From CAYUWG01 sp964448285 (GTDB taxonomy: Bacteria > Bacteroidota > Ignavibacteria > SZUA-365): a stretch of DNA of 23,299 bases. Below the pieces are notes generated by a model that had not been told where the DNA came from, did no database searches, and was given only the letters and a program-made list of their open reading frames with translations. Location: positions 1 to 23,299 of the forward strand of contig CAYUWG010000059.1 in NCBI GenBank assembly GCA_964448285.1, given 5' to 3'. The position numbers and the translations under genes were made by a program. Shown one piece after another: positions 1 through 6,934 of the stretch (positions are counted from its first letter, which is position 1; each line of letters opens with the position of its first letter).

Positions 1-2
1 TA

Positions 3-143
3 GCGACGCTGATAGATGAAACGCAAGCGGCTGGTTATTACGAAATGCAATGGGAATCCCGGGATGCAATATCATGCGTCTATATGGCTGAGTTGGCAAT
101 AGATGGAATTGTCGTCAGGAAAAAAATGCTGTTGGTAAAGTGA
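3..143 (+). CDS. C-terminal end of a T9SS type A sorting-domain protein (5' end outside window)
   Basis: An open frame entering from the left edge (codons start at base 3) runs for 46 codons to a TGA at 141-143. The translated tail contains YYEMQWES, then VYMAELAIDG, and ends VVRKKMLLVK. This is the usual ending of a T9SS type A (FlgD-Ig-like) C-terminal sorting domain: a G-x-Y/H-x-x-x-W strand, then a G/S-V-Y-x-x-x-L strand, then a basic end of the R/K-K-M-x-L-x-K type. In Bacteroidota this domain directs proteins across the outer membrane through the type IX system and is then removed. Only the last strands are visible, so the function of the mature protein cannot be told. The gene is convergent with the PAP2 gene, with 11 nt between the two stop codons. 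There is no start codon in view, so this is a partial gene, not a small ORF. Confidence 0.75.
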   Translation, partial: ATLIDETQAAGYYEMQWESRDAISCVYMAELAIDGIVVRKKMLLVK

Positions 144-154
144 AGGGATCACTC

Positions 155-1018
155 TCACTGCGGACTGAACTTTTTCACTATCATATAAATCGCATAAGCA
201 GCCAGTACTCCAAACAGGACGTCCACGGCGTAATGCTGTTGAGTATAAACCGTCGCCAGTATCAAACCGCAGCCGAATGGGAGATAGATCCAGAAGAATG
301 TCCGTCGAAATCGAAATCCATAGACAAGCGTCAATAAGGTAATTGCCGTATGCATACTCGGCACGCAATCGCGAATGTTCGGTGAAAGTGTTGAAGCGAG
401 GAAGGTTTGTATCCAGCCGGAAATGGGGAGCATACCTTCAAGCGTCGGGAGTTCGTTCGGATAAAAGCGTTGCGGTCCCAGTGCCGGGAAAAGGAGATAG
501 GTGATGAGCGCGCCATACCAACCGATCGTCATTGCAGAGAGCACACGACGAAACTCCGTTTCGCTGTTCCTTCGCCACATAAGGATGAGCAATACCGGCA
601 TGCCAAAGTAGTAGGAGAAGTACGATAGGTAGAGGAAATCCGTCAGGAGTGGATGTCCATTCATTCCTAACCACTCAACCGGATCTCGCCCAAAAAGGAC
701 GATGTCGGCCAACCGGAGAATTTCATCGATGAGCACGGGTCGCGATACGGTCAGCATCGTGTGGATGGTCTCATACATCGCGCCGTACATTACCAATGGC
801 AGAAAGAACCGGATGAAACCGGCAGTGCGTGGAGCGCTTTTCCGAAACGCGTACAGTGACAACCAGACGACTGCAAACAGAGATGCGAAACCGAATGTCT
901 GCCATGCTTCACCGTTTGCACTCTTAGCGAATGAATAGAGAATGAGCAGGCTCAACGTTCCCCACGCGAAGAGCGCAGAGAACGTGAGCCATTGCCGGAA
1001 GGTCCTCACCTCCGTCAC
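155..1018 (-). CDS. PAP2-superfamily integral membrane phosphatase (PAP2_3 / inositolphosphotransferase-like)
   Basis: This 287-residue polytopic membrane protein has hydrophobic segments at roughly residues 10-30, 44-58, 68-88, 125-147, 160-180, 238-258 and 262-281. The PAP2 active-site signature is present: CVPSMHTA (PSMH at 220-223) and, about 40 residues later, H262-x3-D266 in QQHYAVDVLFG, which supply the catalytic histidines and aspartate of the family. Members dephosphorylate or transfer phospho-head groups on lipid substrates such as phosphatidate, undecaprenyl pyrophosphate or inositol-phosphoceramide precursors. The substrate here is not evident. The start is a GTG at 1018 that overlaps the TGA of the upstream ATPase by 4 nt (GTGA), so translation is probably coupled. 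There is no convincing Shine-Dalgarno site, which agrees with coupling. The family call is firm; the substrate is unknown. Confidence 0.85.
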   Translation of the reverse strand: MTEVRTFRQWLTFSALFAWGTLSLLILYSFAKSANGEAWQTFGFASLFAVVWLSLYAFRKSAPRTAGFIRFFLPLVMYGAMYETIHTMLTVSRPVLIDEILRLADIVLFGRDPVEWLGMNGHPLLTDFLYLSYFSYYFGMPVLLILMWRRNSETEFRRVLSAMTIGWYGALITYLLFPALGPQRFYPNELPTLEGMLPISGWIQTFLASTLSPNIRDCVPSMHTAITLLTLVYGFRFRRTFFWIYLPFGCGLILATVYTQQHYAVDVLFGVLAAYAIYMIVKKFSPQ

Positions 1019-2253
1019 GCGGTAATTTCCCAGAGTGCGTTTACCGGCATTGCAATCATCTTTTCGGAGAACGTCACCGTTTCAGTGCCGGTGTGGATGA
1101 CGACACCGCGTATGAATTTTTTCTTCAACTCATCAGCCATGGACTGCAAGGGGAGAAAGTCTTTTTTATCCACATAGGAGGAAGCTTTCACTTCGATGCC
1201 GACGATATTACCCTTACGGTCTTCCAGGACACAATCGACTTCCTGCCCGGTTTGCGTGCGGTAGTAATACATCTCGTACTGATCTTTACTCCAAGACAGT
1301 TGCTTTCTCACTTCTGCAATGACCGCAGTTTCGAAGATCATCCCGATATGCATCGAGTTCGCAAGGGCGTCAGCGTCGTCCAGGCCAAGCAAGTGCGCCA
1401 GCAGACCGGAATCCGGGACGTAGAGTTTGGGTGTTTTGACCAGACGTTTCCCGACGTTTCCTGACCATGCGGGTAGCGGCCATATGAGGAAGATCGTTTC
1501 GAGGAGCGTCATGTAGCGCTTCAGTGTCGTTTGGGGGATAGCCGTAACGCGCGAGAAATCGGCAAAGTTGAGCATGCCGCCAGAGCGTGCGGCCGTGATC
1601 GAAAGCAATCGCGGCATGGCCGTCAGGCCCTCTATGTTTGCAAGGTCGCGAACGTCGCGTTGGAGAATCATAGAGATGTAAGACCTGAACCAGGGTTTCC
1701 TTCGTTCCGCTGTTTTCCGAACGACCGCTTCCGGATATCCGCCGGTTACGAGCATTTGCATGACGCGCTTTCGTGAGATTCCCTTTATCCGTGGCAGCGG
1801 CTTTTGTTGAAAAAGCGCATCGACAAATCCTTCCGTAACACCGTTCAATTCACCCCAGGAAAGAGGATGTAAAGACAGTAATTCCATGCGCCCCGCAAGA
1901 GATTCAGACAGGCTGGGAATGAGAAAGATATTCGCTGATGCGGTGAGAATGTACCTTCCCGGTACGCGCTTGTTATCGACTTCGAGCTTGATTGCTTGGA
2001 ACAGCTCCGGCACACGTTGCACCTCGTCGATCGACACTGTCCCCGGGTATCCCCTGAGAAAACCGGCTGGATCGTCCGATGCTGCTGCATAGTATTGCTG
2101 TTCATCCAACGTCGTATATGCGGCGGATTTCAACTTTCCAATGACAGCCTTCACGAGTGTACTCTTTCCGGATTGTCTCGGTCCATGAATAAGAATGACG
2201 GGGGTGTCCGTCATCGCTGTCTGAACGTCTGCGAGGATATTGCGCTTGAACAT
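1015..2253 (-). CDS. AAA_14 ATPase with DUF4143 / PD-(D/E)xK-like C-terminal domain
   Basis: This 412-residue protein is predicted cytoplasmic. The N-terminal AAA_14 domain has Walker A GPRQSGKST (24-32) and Walker B VSIDEVQ (73-79), followed by a sensor-like LTASAN. The C-terminal half matches DUF4143. It ends in a restriction-nuclease-like motif, QEVDCVLE (337-344) then GIEVKAS (352-358), giving the E/D-x(n)-E-x-K pattern of PD-(D/E)xK folds. The family is widespread in bacteria and archaea, often in many copies per genome. Its cellular role is not settled, although links to mobile elements or defence have been suggested by others. The ATG at 2253 has no clear ribosome site. Its leader contains the 22-bp-period dyad repeats described separately. 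The downstream PAP2 gene overlaps by 4 nt. Length is normal for the family and the gene looks intact. Confidence 0.88.
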   Translation of the reverse strand: MFKRNILADVQTAMTDTPVILIHGPRQSGKSTLVKAVIGKLKSAAYTTLDEQQYYAAASDDPAGFLRGYPGTVSIDEVQRVPELFQAIKLEVDNKRVPGRYILTASANIFLIPSLSESLAGRMELLSLHPLSWGELNGVTEGFVDALFQQKPLPRIKGISRKRVMQMLVTGGYPEAVVRKTAERRKPWFRSYISMILQRDVRDLANIEGLTAMPRLLSITAARSGGMLNFADFSRVTAIPQTTLKRYMTLLETIFLIWPLPAWSGNVGKRLVKTPKLYVPDSGLLAHLLGLDDADALANSMHIGMIFETAVIAEVRKQLSWSKDQYEMYYYRTQTGQEVDCVLEDRKGNIVGIEVKASSYVDKKDFLPLQSMADELKKKFIRGVVIHTGTETVTFSEKMIAMPVNALWEITA

Positions 2254-2274
2254 GGTTCAATGATACGACATCGA

Positions 2275-2426
2275 TGGCTGAAAATCAACCACTTGATGGT
2301 TGAAAATCAACCACTCACTGGTTGAAAACCAGCCGCTGAAGTGGTTCGCTTTCAGTAAAGAGGTTGCGTCGTGGGGGTTCGTTCTCTGGTTGAAAATCAA
2401 CCACTCACCGGTTGAAAATCTACGAC
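2275..2426 (-). repeat. Degenerate 22-bp-period tandem array of dyad-symmetric units in the ATPase leader
   Basis: The plus-strand core is TGGTTGAAAATCAACCA, with 7-bp inverted arms around AAA. Units begin at 2275 (one arm substitution), 2297 (perfect), 2319 (diverged, but with its own CTGGTT/AACCAG dyad at 2318-2332), 2387 (perfect) and 2409 (half-preserved). The steps 2275-2297-2319 and 2387-2409 are exactly 22 nt. The stretch 2341-2386 is too diverged to call. Adjacent units can also pair across the short spacer (TCAACCA...TGGTTGA), so two alternative hairpin registers exist. The array fills the gap between the haem-protein stop codon and the ATPase start on the minus strand. It could be a cluster of operators or an RNA structure in the leader; the sequence alone does not decide. 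Confidence 0.8.
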
Positions 2427-2427
2427 A

Positions 2428-2865
2428 TCATTTCGTCTGGAGGAGTGAATTGACCCAGCGGCGAAGAATTTCCTTATCGGAATCGTTGAGCCGAGCATCA
2501 CCATGGAGAAGCAAATACGAAGGCATCGGCATGTTCCCTTCATTCACCTCCTCGACGATTTCTTCAAGCTTCTTCTCCTTTTTTACCGCGTCGTAGCTGT
2601 CCCAACGCGAGAAGTTCAAATGCCTGCGTCCGTCGTTTACGTGATCGACAAGCAACCAGGATGCGGGAGCGATGTTGCTGTACCACGGCCACTGTGTCTC
2701 ATGGCTGTGGCAATCGAAACAGGAGCGTTTGAGAACATTCAGCGCTTCCGGCGGTGCGTCGATGATGGACTCCGATGGCGGATTGGTTTTAAGCGGCTGG
2801 AAAAACTGAATGACGATGAGCACGAGGATGATAACCATTGTGCCGATTTTCAATGCTTTTTTCAT
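2428..2865 (-). CDS. Membrane-anchored haem-binding domain (Haem_bd) c-type cytochrome-like protein
   Basis: This 145-residue protein has an uncleaved N-terminal membrane anchor (about residues 7-23). A short linker is followed by a periplasmic domain with the haem c attachment site C49-FDC-H53 and a downstream GNMPMPSY (110-117), whose methionine may be the sixth haem ligand. The CFDCHSHETQWPWYSNIAPASW signature region (49 onward) is typical of the Bacteroidota Haem_bd family, usually about 140-160 residues. The start at 2865 is supported by AGGAGA at 2869-2874 and by the ATGA overlap with the UDP-sugar gene; a longer frame upstream lies inside that gene and is rejected. It is the last gene of the ferredoxin-reductase-uridylyltransferase operon. 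Why a periplasmic haem protein is there is not clear. Possibly it is an electron donor, or it is only co-expressed. Confidence 0.88.
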   Translation of the reverse strand: MKKALKIGTMVIILVLIVIQFFQPLKTNPPSESIIDAPPEALNVLKRSCFDCHSHETQWPWYSNIAPASWLLVDHVNDGRRHLNFSRWDSYDAVKKEKKLEEIVEEVNEGNMPMPSYLLLHGDARLNDSDKEILRRWVNSLLQTK

Positions 2866-4256
2866 GTGTCTCCTAAGTGAATTATTCCGGATAAGATTGC
2901 CTCGTCCGGTACGTACCCGGAGCCTCTGAGATTGGTATTCCCGATGCAGACAACGGATGAACCGAAGAGAATGTCGCCCTCGATTCGTAGCGATGAACAT
3001 CGCAACAGTGAGGGTGCACCGTGTGGAAACCGTTCCCGCAGATGGCGAAGGAAACCGTAATGCACTCTATCAAGGGAGACTTCAACCGGATTGCCTTTCC
3101 GGTCAGGATGCAGACGGACGTGGTACTCGTTCGTCAGTTCATAAGCATCGGACCAGAGTGCGAGCAAGTCATCCGTGGTTTTCACCGGAGCAAAACGCGT
3201 ACGCGGAACGTGCACGGCTTGAGCGTGGTCGAACAATGCAATGGCAGAACCCATCGCCGTTTCAAGCTGATAGACAGGCGTCGATGACGGGTCGGTCGGA
3301 TCGACGGTTTTCCGATTGCGAATGATCGGAAGCGGAAGAACGCCGTGATGTCTTTCGATGAGTGCTTTCAACGAGGGCAAATGGATCCAGAGATTGTTCG
3401 TGTTGAAGGAGCGGAAGTGCCCGATGTTCTGGAACGCATCAAGTTCATCGGTCGGACATTGCGCGAACTCCCGGAGGATGAGAGTTCCATCGAGCAGCCG
3501 GGCGAGATGACCTCCTTTGCGGTCCGCAACTGTGCGCTCCGTTACCTCCATGATGAACGGAACGCGATGCATGTTCATATAGCCGAGAATGCAAGCGTCG
3601 AACACGGCACCGAGGTTATCGCTGTTGGAGATGAACGCATACTCCTTGCCTGCTTGCAGCAAAAGATCCAGCATCCCTGAAGTTTGGAGCGCAAGATAAA
3701 TATCGCCGTGACCCGGCGGGCACCACTCCAAGGCAGGATTGCCCGGCCACACGACCGGTTCGTATGTCGATGCGTCAACCTTCGGGATGCGATGCTGGAG
3801 AAAAACACGAGGGATGTCCGATTGGAAATCCTGATAAGCATCGAGAGCACGGAGTGTCTCAGTTTGCGTTTGGTAACTGTTCATGAAGACCAGAGGGATC
3901 GCGACGCCTCGCGTTCGATTCAAGTGGAGCACCTGTCGAACGATGATATCGAGAAAGCTCAAACCCTCTCGAACCTCGATGAGGCTTTTTGCCGACTCAA
4001 GCCCCATGCTCGTTCCAAGTCCGCCGTTGAGTTTCACGATTACGACGTGCCGCATCGCAACGATACCTGCTTCTTCATACGACCCAAGTGCATCGAGTGA
4101 AGGAAGCGATTCGATCTCCGCGAAGCCGGAAGAAGAAATCGTTCCCGGAGCCTCGGACAACAAGTGTGAATAACTGCGATTGAACGATTCAATCGACAGG
4201 GGAGAAGCGTTGTCGTCCTTGAGCTTTCGTTCGAAAAGGCGAAACGTCTCGCTCAT
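2862..4256 (-). CDS. UTP--glucose-1-phosphate uridylyltransferase, eukaryote-type (UDPGP family)
   Basis: This 464-residue cytoplasmic enzyme should make UDP-glucose (or a related UDP-sugar) from UTP and sugar 1-phosphate. Motifs in order: the nucleotide-binding loop KLNGGLGTSMG (75-85) with K90; PPGHGDIY (180-187); the metal/sugar region ISNSDNLGA (209-217); NTNNLW (285-290); and VPRTRFAPVKTTDDLL (350-365), with the catalytic-type lysine K359. The C-terminal stretch (about 420-460) resembles the beta-helix end of UGP2-type enzymes. This is the eukaryote-like UGPase fold, not the bacterial GalU fold. The start at 4256 forms an ATGA overlap with the flavoprotein stop; a further 27 in-frame codons upstream would lie within that gene. 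The gene sits third of four in the operon, so UDP-sugar supply may be coordinated with the lipid or quinone reductase step. Exact sugar specificity cannot be read from sequence. Confidence 0.88.
   Translation of the reverse strand: MSETFRLFERKLKDDNASPLSIESFNRSYSHLLSEAPGTISSSGFAEIESLPSLDALGSYEEAGIVAMRHVVIVKLNGGLGTSMGLESAKSLIEVREGLSFLDIIVRQVLHLNRTRGVAIPLVFMNSYQTQTETLRALDAYQDFQSDIPRVFLQHRIPKVDASTYEPVVWPGNPALEWCPPGHGDIYLALQTSGMLDLLLQAGKEYAFISNSDNLGAVFDACILGYMNMHRVPFIMEVTERTVADRKGGHLARLLDGTLILREFAQCPTDELDAFQNIGHFRSFNTNNLWIHLPSLKALIERHHGVLPLPIIRNRKTVDPTDPSSTPVYQLETAMGSAIALFDHAQAVHVPRTRFAPVKTTDDLLALWSDAYELTNEYHVRLHPDRKGNPVEVSLDRVHYGFLRHLRERFPHGAPSLLRCSSLRIEGDILFGSSVVCIGNTNLRGSGYVPDEAILSGIIHLGDT
2869..2874 (-). 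promoter_or_regulatory. Ribosome binding site of the haem-binding protein gene
   Basis: AGGAGA on the minus strand, 3 nt before the ATG at 2865 and inside the end of the upstream coding region. It fixes the start of the haem protein against a longer in-frame alternative at 3000. Confidence 0.6.
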
Positions 4257-5428
4257 ACTTTCGTCAGGCCGAATGTCTTCACCATCTCCCAAACGAGTGA
4301 AGGGTGCTTCATCAAAGCAACCTTGAAGACTCCCCAAAGCGTGCGTTTCTCCGGCTTCAATGCGGACACGTGTGAGGCAATGCTGTTCAACATTTCATCG
4401 GAGAATTTATAGACGGTGGCTTTCATCTTGTAGTACGTCCGGTGTTTCGCACCGCGCGCTCTGTCCCATTCCGCTTCATAGCGATCGAGCCGCGCTAAGT
4501 CATCCTTTTTCACTGCATCGACTATCGCTTGCGCCGCGAGCTTTCCGCCGATCATGCCGCTCGTGATGCCGCCGCCCGACATAGGGTTCACCTGATGCGC
4601 AGCATCACCGATAAGGACAACGTTCCCTTGCACCAGTCGGTCGAGCGTATGGGCGCAGGGAACACCTCCGGCGACCGTCGTGAGGATTCCGGCATTCGGA
4701 TATCGCCTCTCAACGAATTCTTTCAGATAGCTGATCGGGCTGCGTTTCTTCGCCGCCATGCCGCTGATTCCCAAACCGACGTTCGCCATACGGTTGCCCT
4801 TCGGAAACACCCAGAGGTATCCCATCGGTGCGACGTGTTCCCCGAAGTAGAATTCACACACGTCATCTTCGAGGTCGATGTTCGAGAGCGTCATTTGCGC
4901 GCAGCACTCCATATCCCGCATGTGCGTGGTCGTGTCGATACCCGCCCATTTCCCAACGCGTGATTCCACGCCGTCCGCGCCGACGATAACGCGTGTACGA
5001 ACCTCACGAGGTTCGCCTTTCCATTCGAAGGAAACTCCGGGCCAGATGCCGTTGCCGGGCAGGAGTGCTTTCACGTATGCCTTCGTCAAAATTTCTGCGC
5101 CGTCTTCTCCTGCAAGGCGGGCAAGGTCATAATCGAAAATGCGTCGTTCGAGAACGTAACCATAACCGCCAAGATCAGGCTCGACCATTCGTCCATCAGG
5201 TGCGACGAGGCGAAATCGTTTGATCGTCGCGGCAATCCAACGCGGATCGATATCGACGATTTGTTCCAAGCTCGTCGTGCTGACGGCTTCGCCGCATCGT
5301 ACCGGCATTCCGACGTCGCGATCCTTTTCCAGCATGAGGACGGAAAGCCCTTCCTTAGCGAGATAGCGCGCACAAGTGCTGCCCGCCGGCCCGGCTCCGA
5401 CAACGACCACGTCGTAGCGTTCTTTCAT
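4253..5428 (-). CDS. Geranylgeranyl reductase family FAD-dependent oxidoreductase
   Basis: This 391-residue flavoprotein of the GGR group (PHBH fold) has an N-terminal Rossmann motif VVVGAGPAGS (8-17) followed by E34-K for the ribose. VRCGEAVS (43-50) carries the conserved active-site-type cysteine C45. It also has VIVGADGVESRVGKWAG (147-163), PMGYLWVFPKG (201-211), which is typical of GGR/BchP-like proteins, and GDAAHQVNPMSGGGI (274-288) contacting FAD. Such enzymes saturate isoprenoid double bonds in chlorophyll phytyl tails, archaeal lipids or menaquinone. The overlapping upstream ferredoxin is a natural electron donor, as seen for some archaeal GGRs. No photosynthesis genes are in view, so menaquinone or polyprenyl-carrier reduction is the more likely role (inference). 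The ATG at 5428 overlaps the ferredoxin stop (ATGA), with AAGGAA about 11 nt upstream. Confidence 0.87.
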   Translation of the reverse strand: MKERYDVVVVGAGPAGSTCARYLAKEGLSVLMLEKDRDVGMPVRCGEAVSTTSLEQIVDIDPRWIAATIKRFRLVAPDGRMVEPDLGGYGYVLERRIFDYDLARLAGEDGAEILTKAYVKALLPGNGIWPGVSFEWKGEPREVRTRVIVGADGVESRVGKWAGIDTTTHMRDMECCAQMTLSNIDLEDDVCEFYFGEHVAPMGYLWVFPKGNRMANVGLGISGMAAKKRSPISYLKEFVERRYPNAGILTTVAGGVPCAHTLDRLVQGNVVLIGDAAHQVNPMSGGGITSGMIGGKLAAQAIVDAVKKDDLARLDRYEAEWDRARGAKHRTYYKMKATVYKFSDEMLNSIASHVSALKPEKRTLWGVFKVALMKHPSLVWEMVKTFGLTKV

Positions 5429-5628
5429 GCCGCTGCGCGTTCCTTATTCGGCTTGTGAAAAATCAATGCTTCGAACGGACACGCCCAGACGCATTTCGCA
5501 CAATTGGTACATCGCTCTTCGACGATCTCGATCTGCGCTTCCTCCAACTCGATGGCGTCTTCCGGACAGACTCCCACACAGCAGCCGCAGAAGTCACAAG
5601 TATTTTGTTTGATTTCGATCAGCAGCAT
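5425..5628 (-). CDS. 2[4Fe-4S] ferredoxin
   Basis: This 67-residue ferredoxin has two complete cluster motifs, C11-DF-C14-GC-C17-VGV-C21-P and C40-TN-C43-AK-C46-VWA-C50-P. It therefore resembles clostridial-type low-potential ferredoxins, with a short basic/alanine tail. It is the first gene of the operon, and its stop overlaps the start of the geranylgeranyl-reductase-type flavoprotein, which makes it the likely electron donor to that enzyme. The start MLLIEIKQ at 5628 begins right at the first beta strand. An in-frame extension to 5691 adds 21 residues with no homology-like character and reads through the upstream terminator hairpin, so it is rejected. No strong Shine-Dalgarno site precedes 5628. 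Confidence 0.9.
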   Translation of the reverse strand: MLLIEIKQNTCDFCGCCVGVCPEDAIELEEAQIEIVEERCTNCAKCVWACPFEALIFHKPNKERAAA

Positions 5629-5660
5629 CGGCGAGTAATATAGATACGATGACCGCAAGC

Positions 5661-5688
5661 AAAAAGCGGATGCACGTGCATCCGCTTT
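5661..5688 (-). terminator. Rho-independent terminator (26-bp perfect palindrome) after the T9SS protein gene
   Basis: AAAGCGGATGCAC and its exact reverse complement abut at 5675/5676, giving a perfect 26-nt palindrome (5663-5688). On the minus strand it is followed by two more T residues, making TTTTT. It starts 21 nt after the stop of the 5710-6873 gene, so it ends that transcript. The ferredoxin operon starts only 33 nt further on, so it needs a promoter in that short gap or depends on read-through. Confidence 0.75.
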
Positions 5689-5709
5689 CATCGCGAAATA
5701 CCGCTCGCA

Positions 5710-6873
5710 TTACTTCATGACGTTCATCTTCACAACGTCTCTCTTCACTGATCCGGTTCGTTCGGATTCAGCCGTGAGCGTTGCGAAGTACAATCCCGCC
5801 GGAAGGTTTCTGGGCGTCCATGATGCAGTATAGACTCCGGGATCATAGGTGAAGTTCACCGCTTCATCGACGAGTTGGCCAAGGACATTCGTAATAGCGA
5901 TGCGAACGCGCGACCGCTCTTCAATACCGAATCGAAGGAATGAGGTACCGCTGCCTACGATGGGATTGGGATAGCTGTCAGAGAGCCCGAATGAAGTTCC
6001 ATCACTCGAATAAAAGACCCGTGCAATGGGAGAGTAGGCGTATGTGCCGTCGTAATCCTCTTGTTTAAGGCGGTACTCATAGAATCCTTCCGATGGAAGA
6101 TCAGGGTCTATGAACAGATAGTCCAAAGGCTGTCTTGAATCTCCATTCCCACGGACAAAACCGATCGTCTCCCAGCCATCGTTTGCATGCGTAAAACCAT
6201 CAGGACGCCTCATAACGTGGAAGCCGTGATTTCCGGACTCGGACTCCGTACGCCATTGAACCACAACAGCCTTCCCTTGTTGTATTACCATGAATGACGC
6301 CAGCTCTACAGGAAAGGTAATGTTTTGAAGTTCGGTAACGGGATTGAAAGGTTGATTCAAACTGTCGGTTGTAATCCAATATCCTGTTAAGGCGCTCAGC
6401 GGTCTGTTCGCAACGACGATGAACGACGTTTGTGTTTGGTTCTGAGTTTTCGGAAAAAACGTAAAGGTGCAGAGTGGTATTGATGCATTCTGATTGATTT
6501 GAAGTCCTGCAAACGAAACGTCACCCTGAGCGAAAAGGCTGATATCAGGATAAACCTTGTTCGAATCCAATCGCGGGCGTGAATCGACTTCCCAGCCAAG
6601 CCCTGCAAAGAAATGATTCATCACACCTCGGTCATCAGTGACGTAAAGAACCGCCGGGTCGTATCCGATTGCAACGGTGACAGCCCACATGCGAAAAGAG
6701 ACTCCCTGCGGTGTGAACATTCTCGGGCGAATAACGACGCTGTCGCCCGATGCGTGGAGCAGCATTAATTCGAGACCGGCAGATTGTGTGAATGCTGGTT
6801 TCTGTTCAAGTGTGAAGAGTCCAAGGAGGAGGATTACAGAGAAGAGATATTTCATCGTCGTGCTCACTTTCAT
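5710..6873 (-). CDS. Secreted protein with T9SS type A C-terminal sorting domain
   Basis: This 387-residue exported protein has an N-terminal signal peptide (basic start, then YLFSVILLLGLF, cleavage probably near residue 30). The central part (about 32-200) is beta-rich, reminiscent of cohesin- or Ig-like folds, with no catalytic motif that I recognise. The C-terminal 90 residues (298-387) form a T9SS sorting domain: DSYPNPIVGSG, then VRIAITNVLGQLV, then YTASWTPRNLPAGLYFATL, ending in a basic KMNVMK. The region about 205-290 (QWRTESESGNHGFHVMRR onward) resembles the segment often found just before such domains. The ATG at 6873 or a second in-frame ATG at 6855 may be the start; the second gives the more classical signal peptide. 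The protein is probably released to or anchored on the cell surface; its function is unknown. It is followed by a strong terminator. Confidence 0.82.
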   Translation of the reverse strand: MKVSTTMKYLFSVILLLGLFTLEQKPAFTQSAGLELMLLHASGDSVVIRPRMFTPQGVSFRMWAVTVAIGYDPAVLYVTDDRGVMNHFFAGLGWEVDSRPRLDSNKVYPDISLFAQGDVSFAGLQINQNASIPLCTFTFFPKTQNQTQTSFIVVANRPLSALTGYWITTDSLNQPFNPVTELQNITFPVELASFMVIQQGKAVVVQWRTESESGNHGFHVMRRPDGFTHANDGWETIGFVRGNGDSRQPLDYLFIDPDLPSEGFYEYRLKQEDYDGTYAYSPIARVFYSSDGTSFGLSDSYPNPIVGSGTSFLRFGIEERSRVRIAITNVLGQLVDEAVNFTYDPGVYTASWTPRNLPAGLYFATLTAESERTGSVKRDVVKMNVMK

Positions 6874-6934
6874 ATTCTGTCACAGCAATAATAACGAAGG
6901 TTACCGGATGCTTCAAGAGGGAAGAAAAAAACTC

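Noticed and set aside
2257..2271. Four-codon upstream ORF (ATG to TGA) 3 nt before the ATPase start
   Set aside because: Too short to distinguish from chance and it has no ribosome site.
2275..2426. CRISPR array
   Set aside because: Units are contiguous with a 22-nt period and no unique spacers of constant length, and there are no cas genes nearby.
2300..2596. Plus-strand frame reading through the dyad repeats, and a related frame at 1996-2325
   Set aside because: The frames are open only because the repeat unit lacks stops in them; they run antisense to the haem and ATPase genes, have no ribosome site, and encode a low-complexity repeated peptide.
5670..5681. parS-like CACGTG palindrome
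   Set aside because: The core is CACGTG, but the flanks are part of a terminator stem and do not match parS arms (TGTT.../...AACA).
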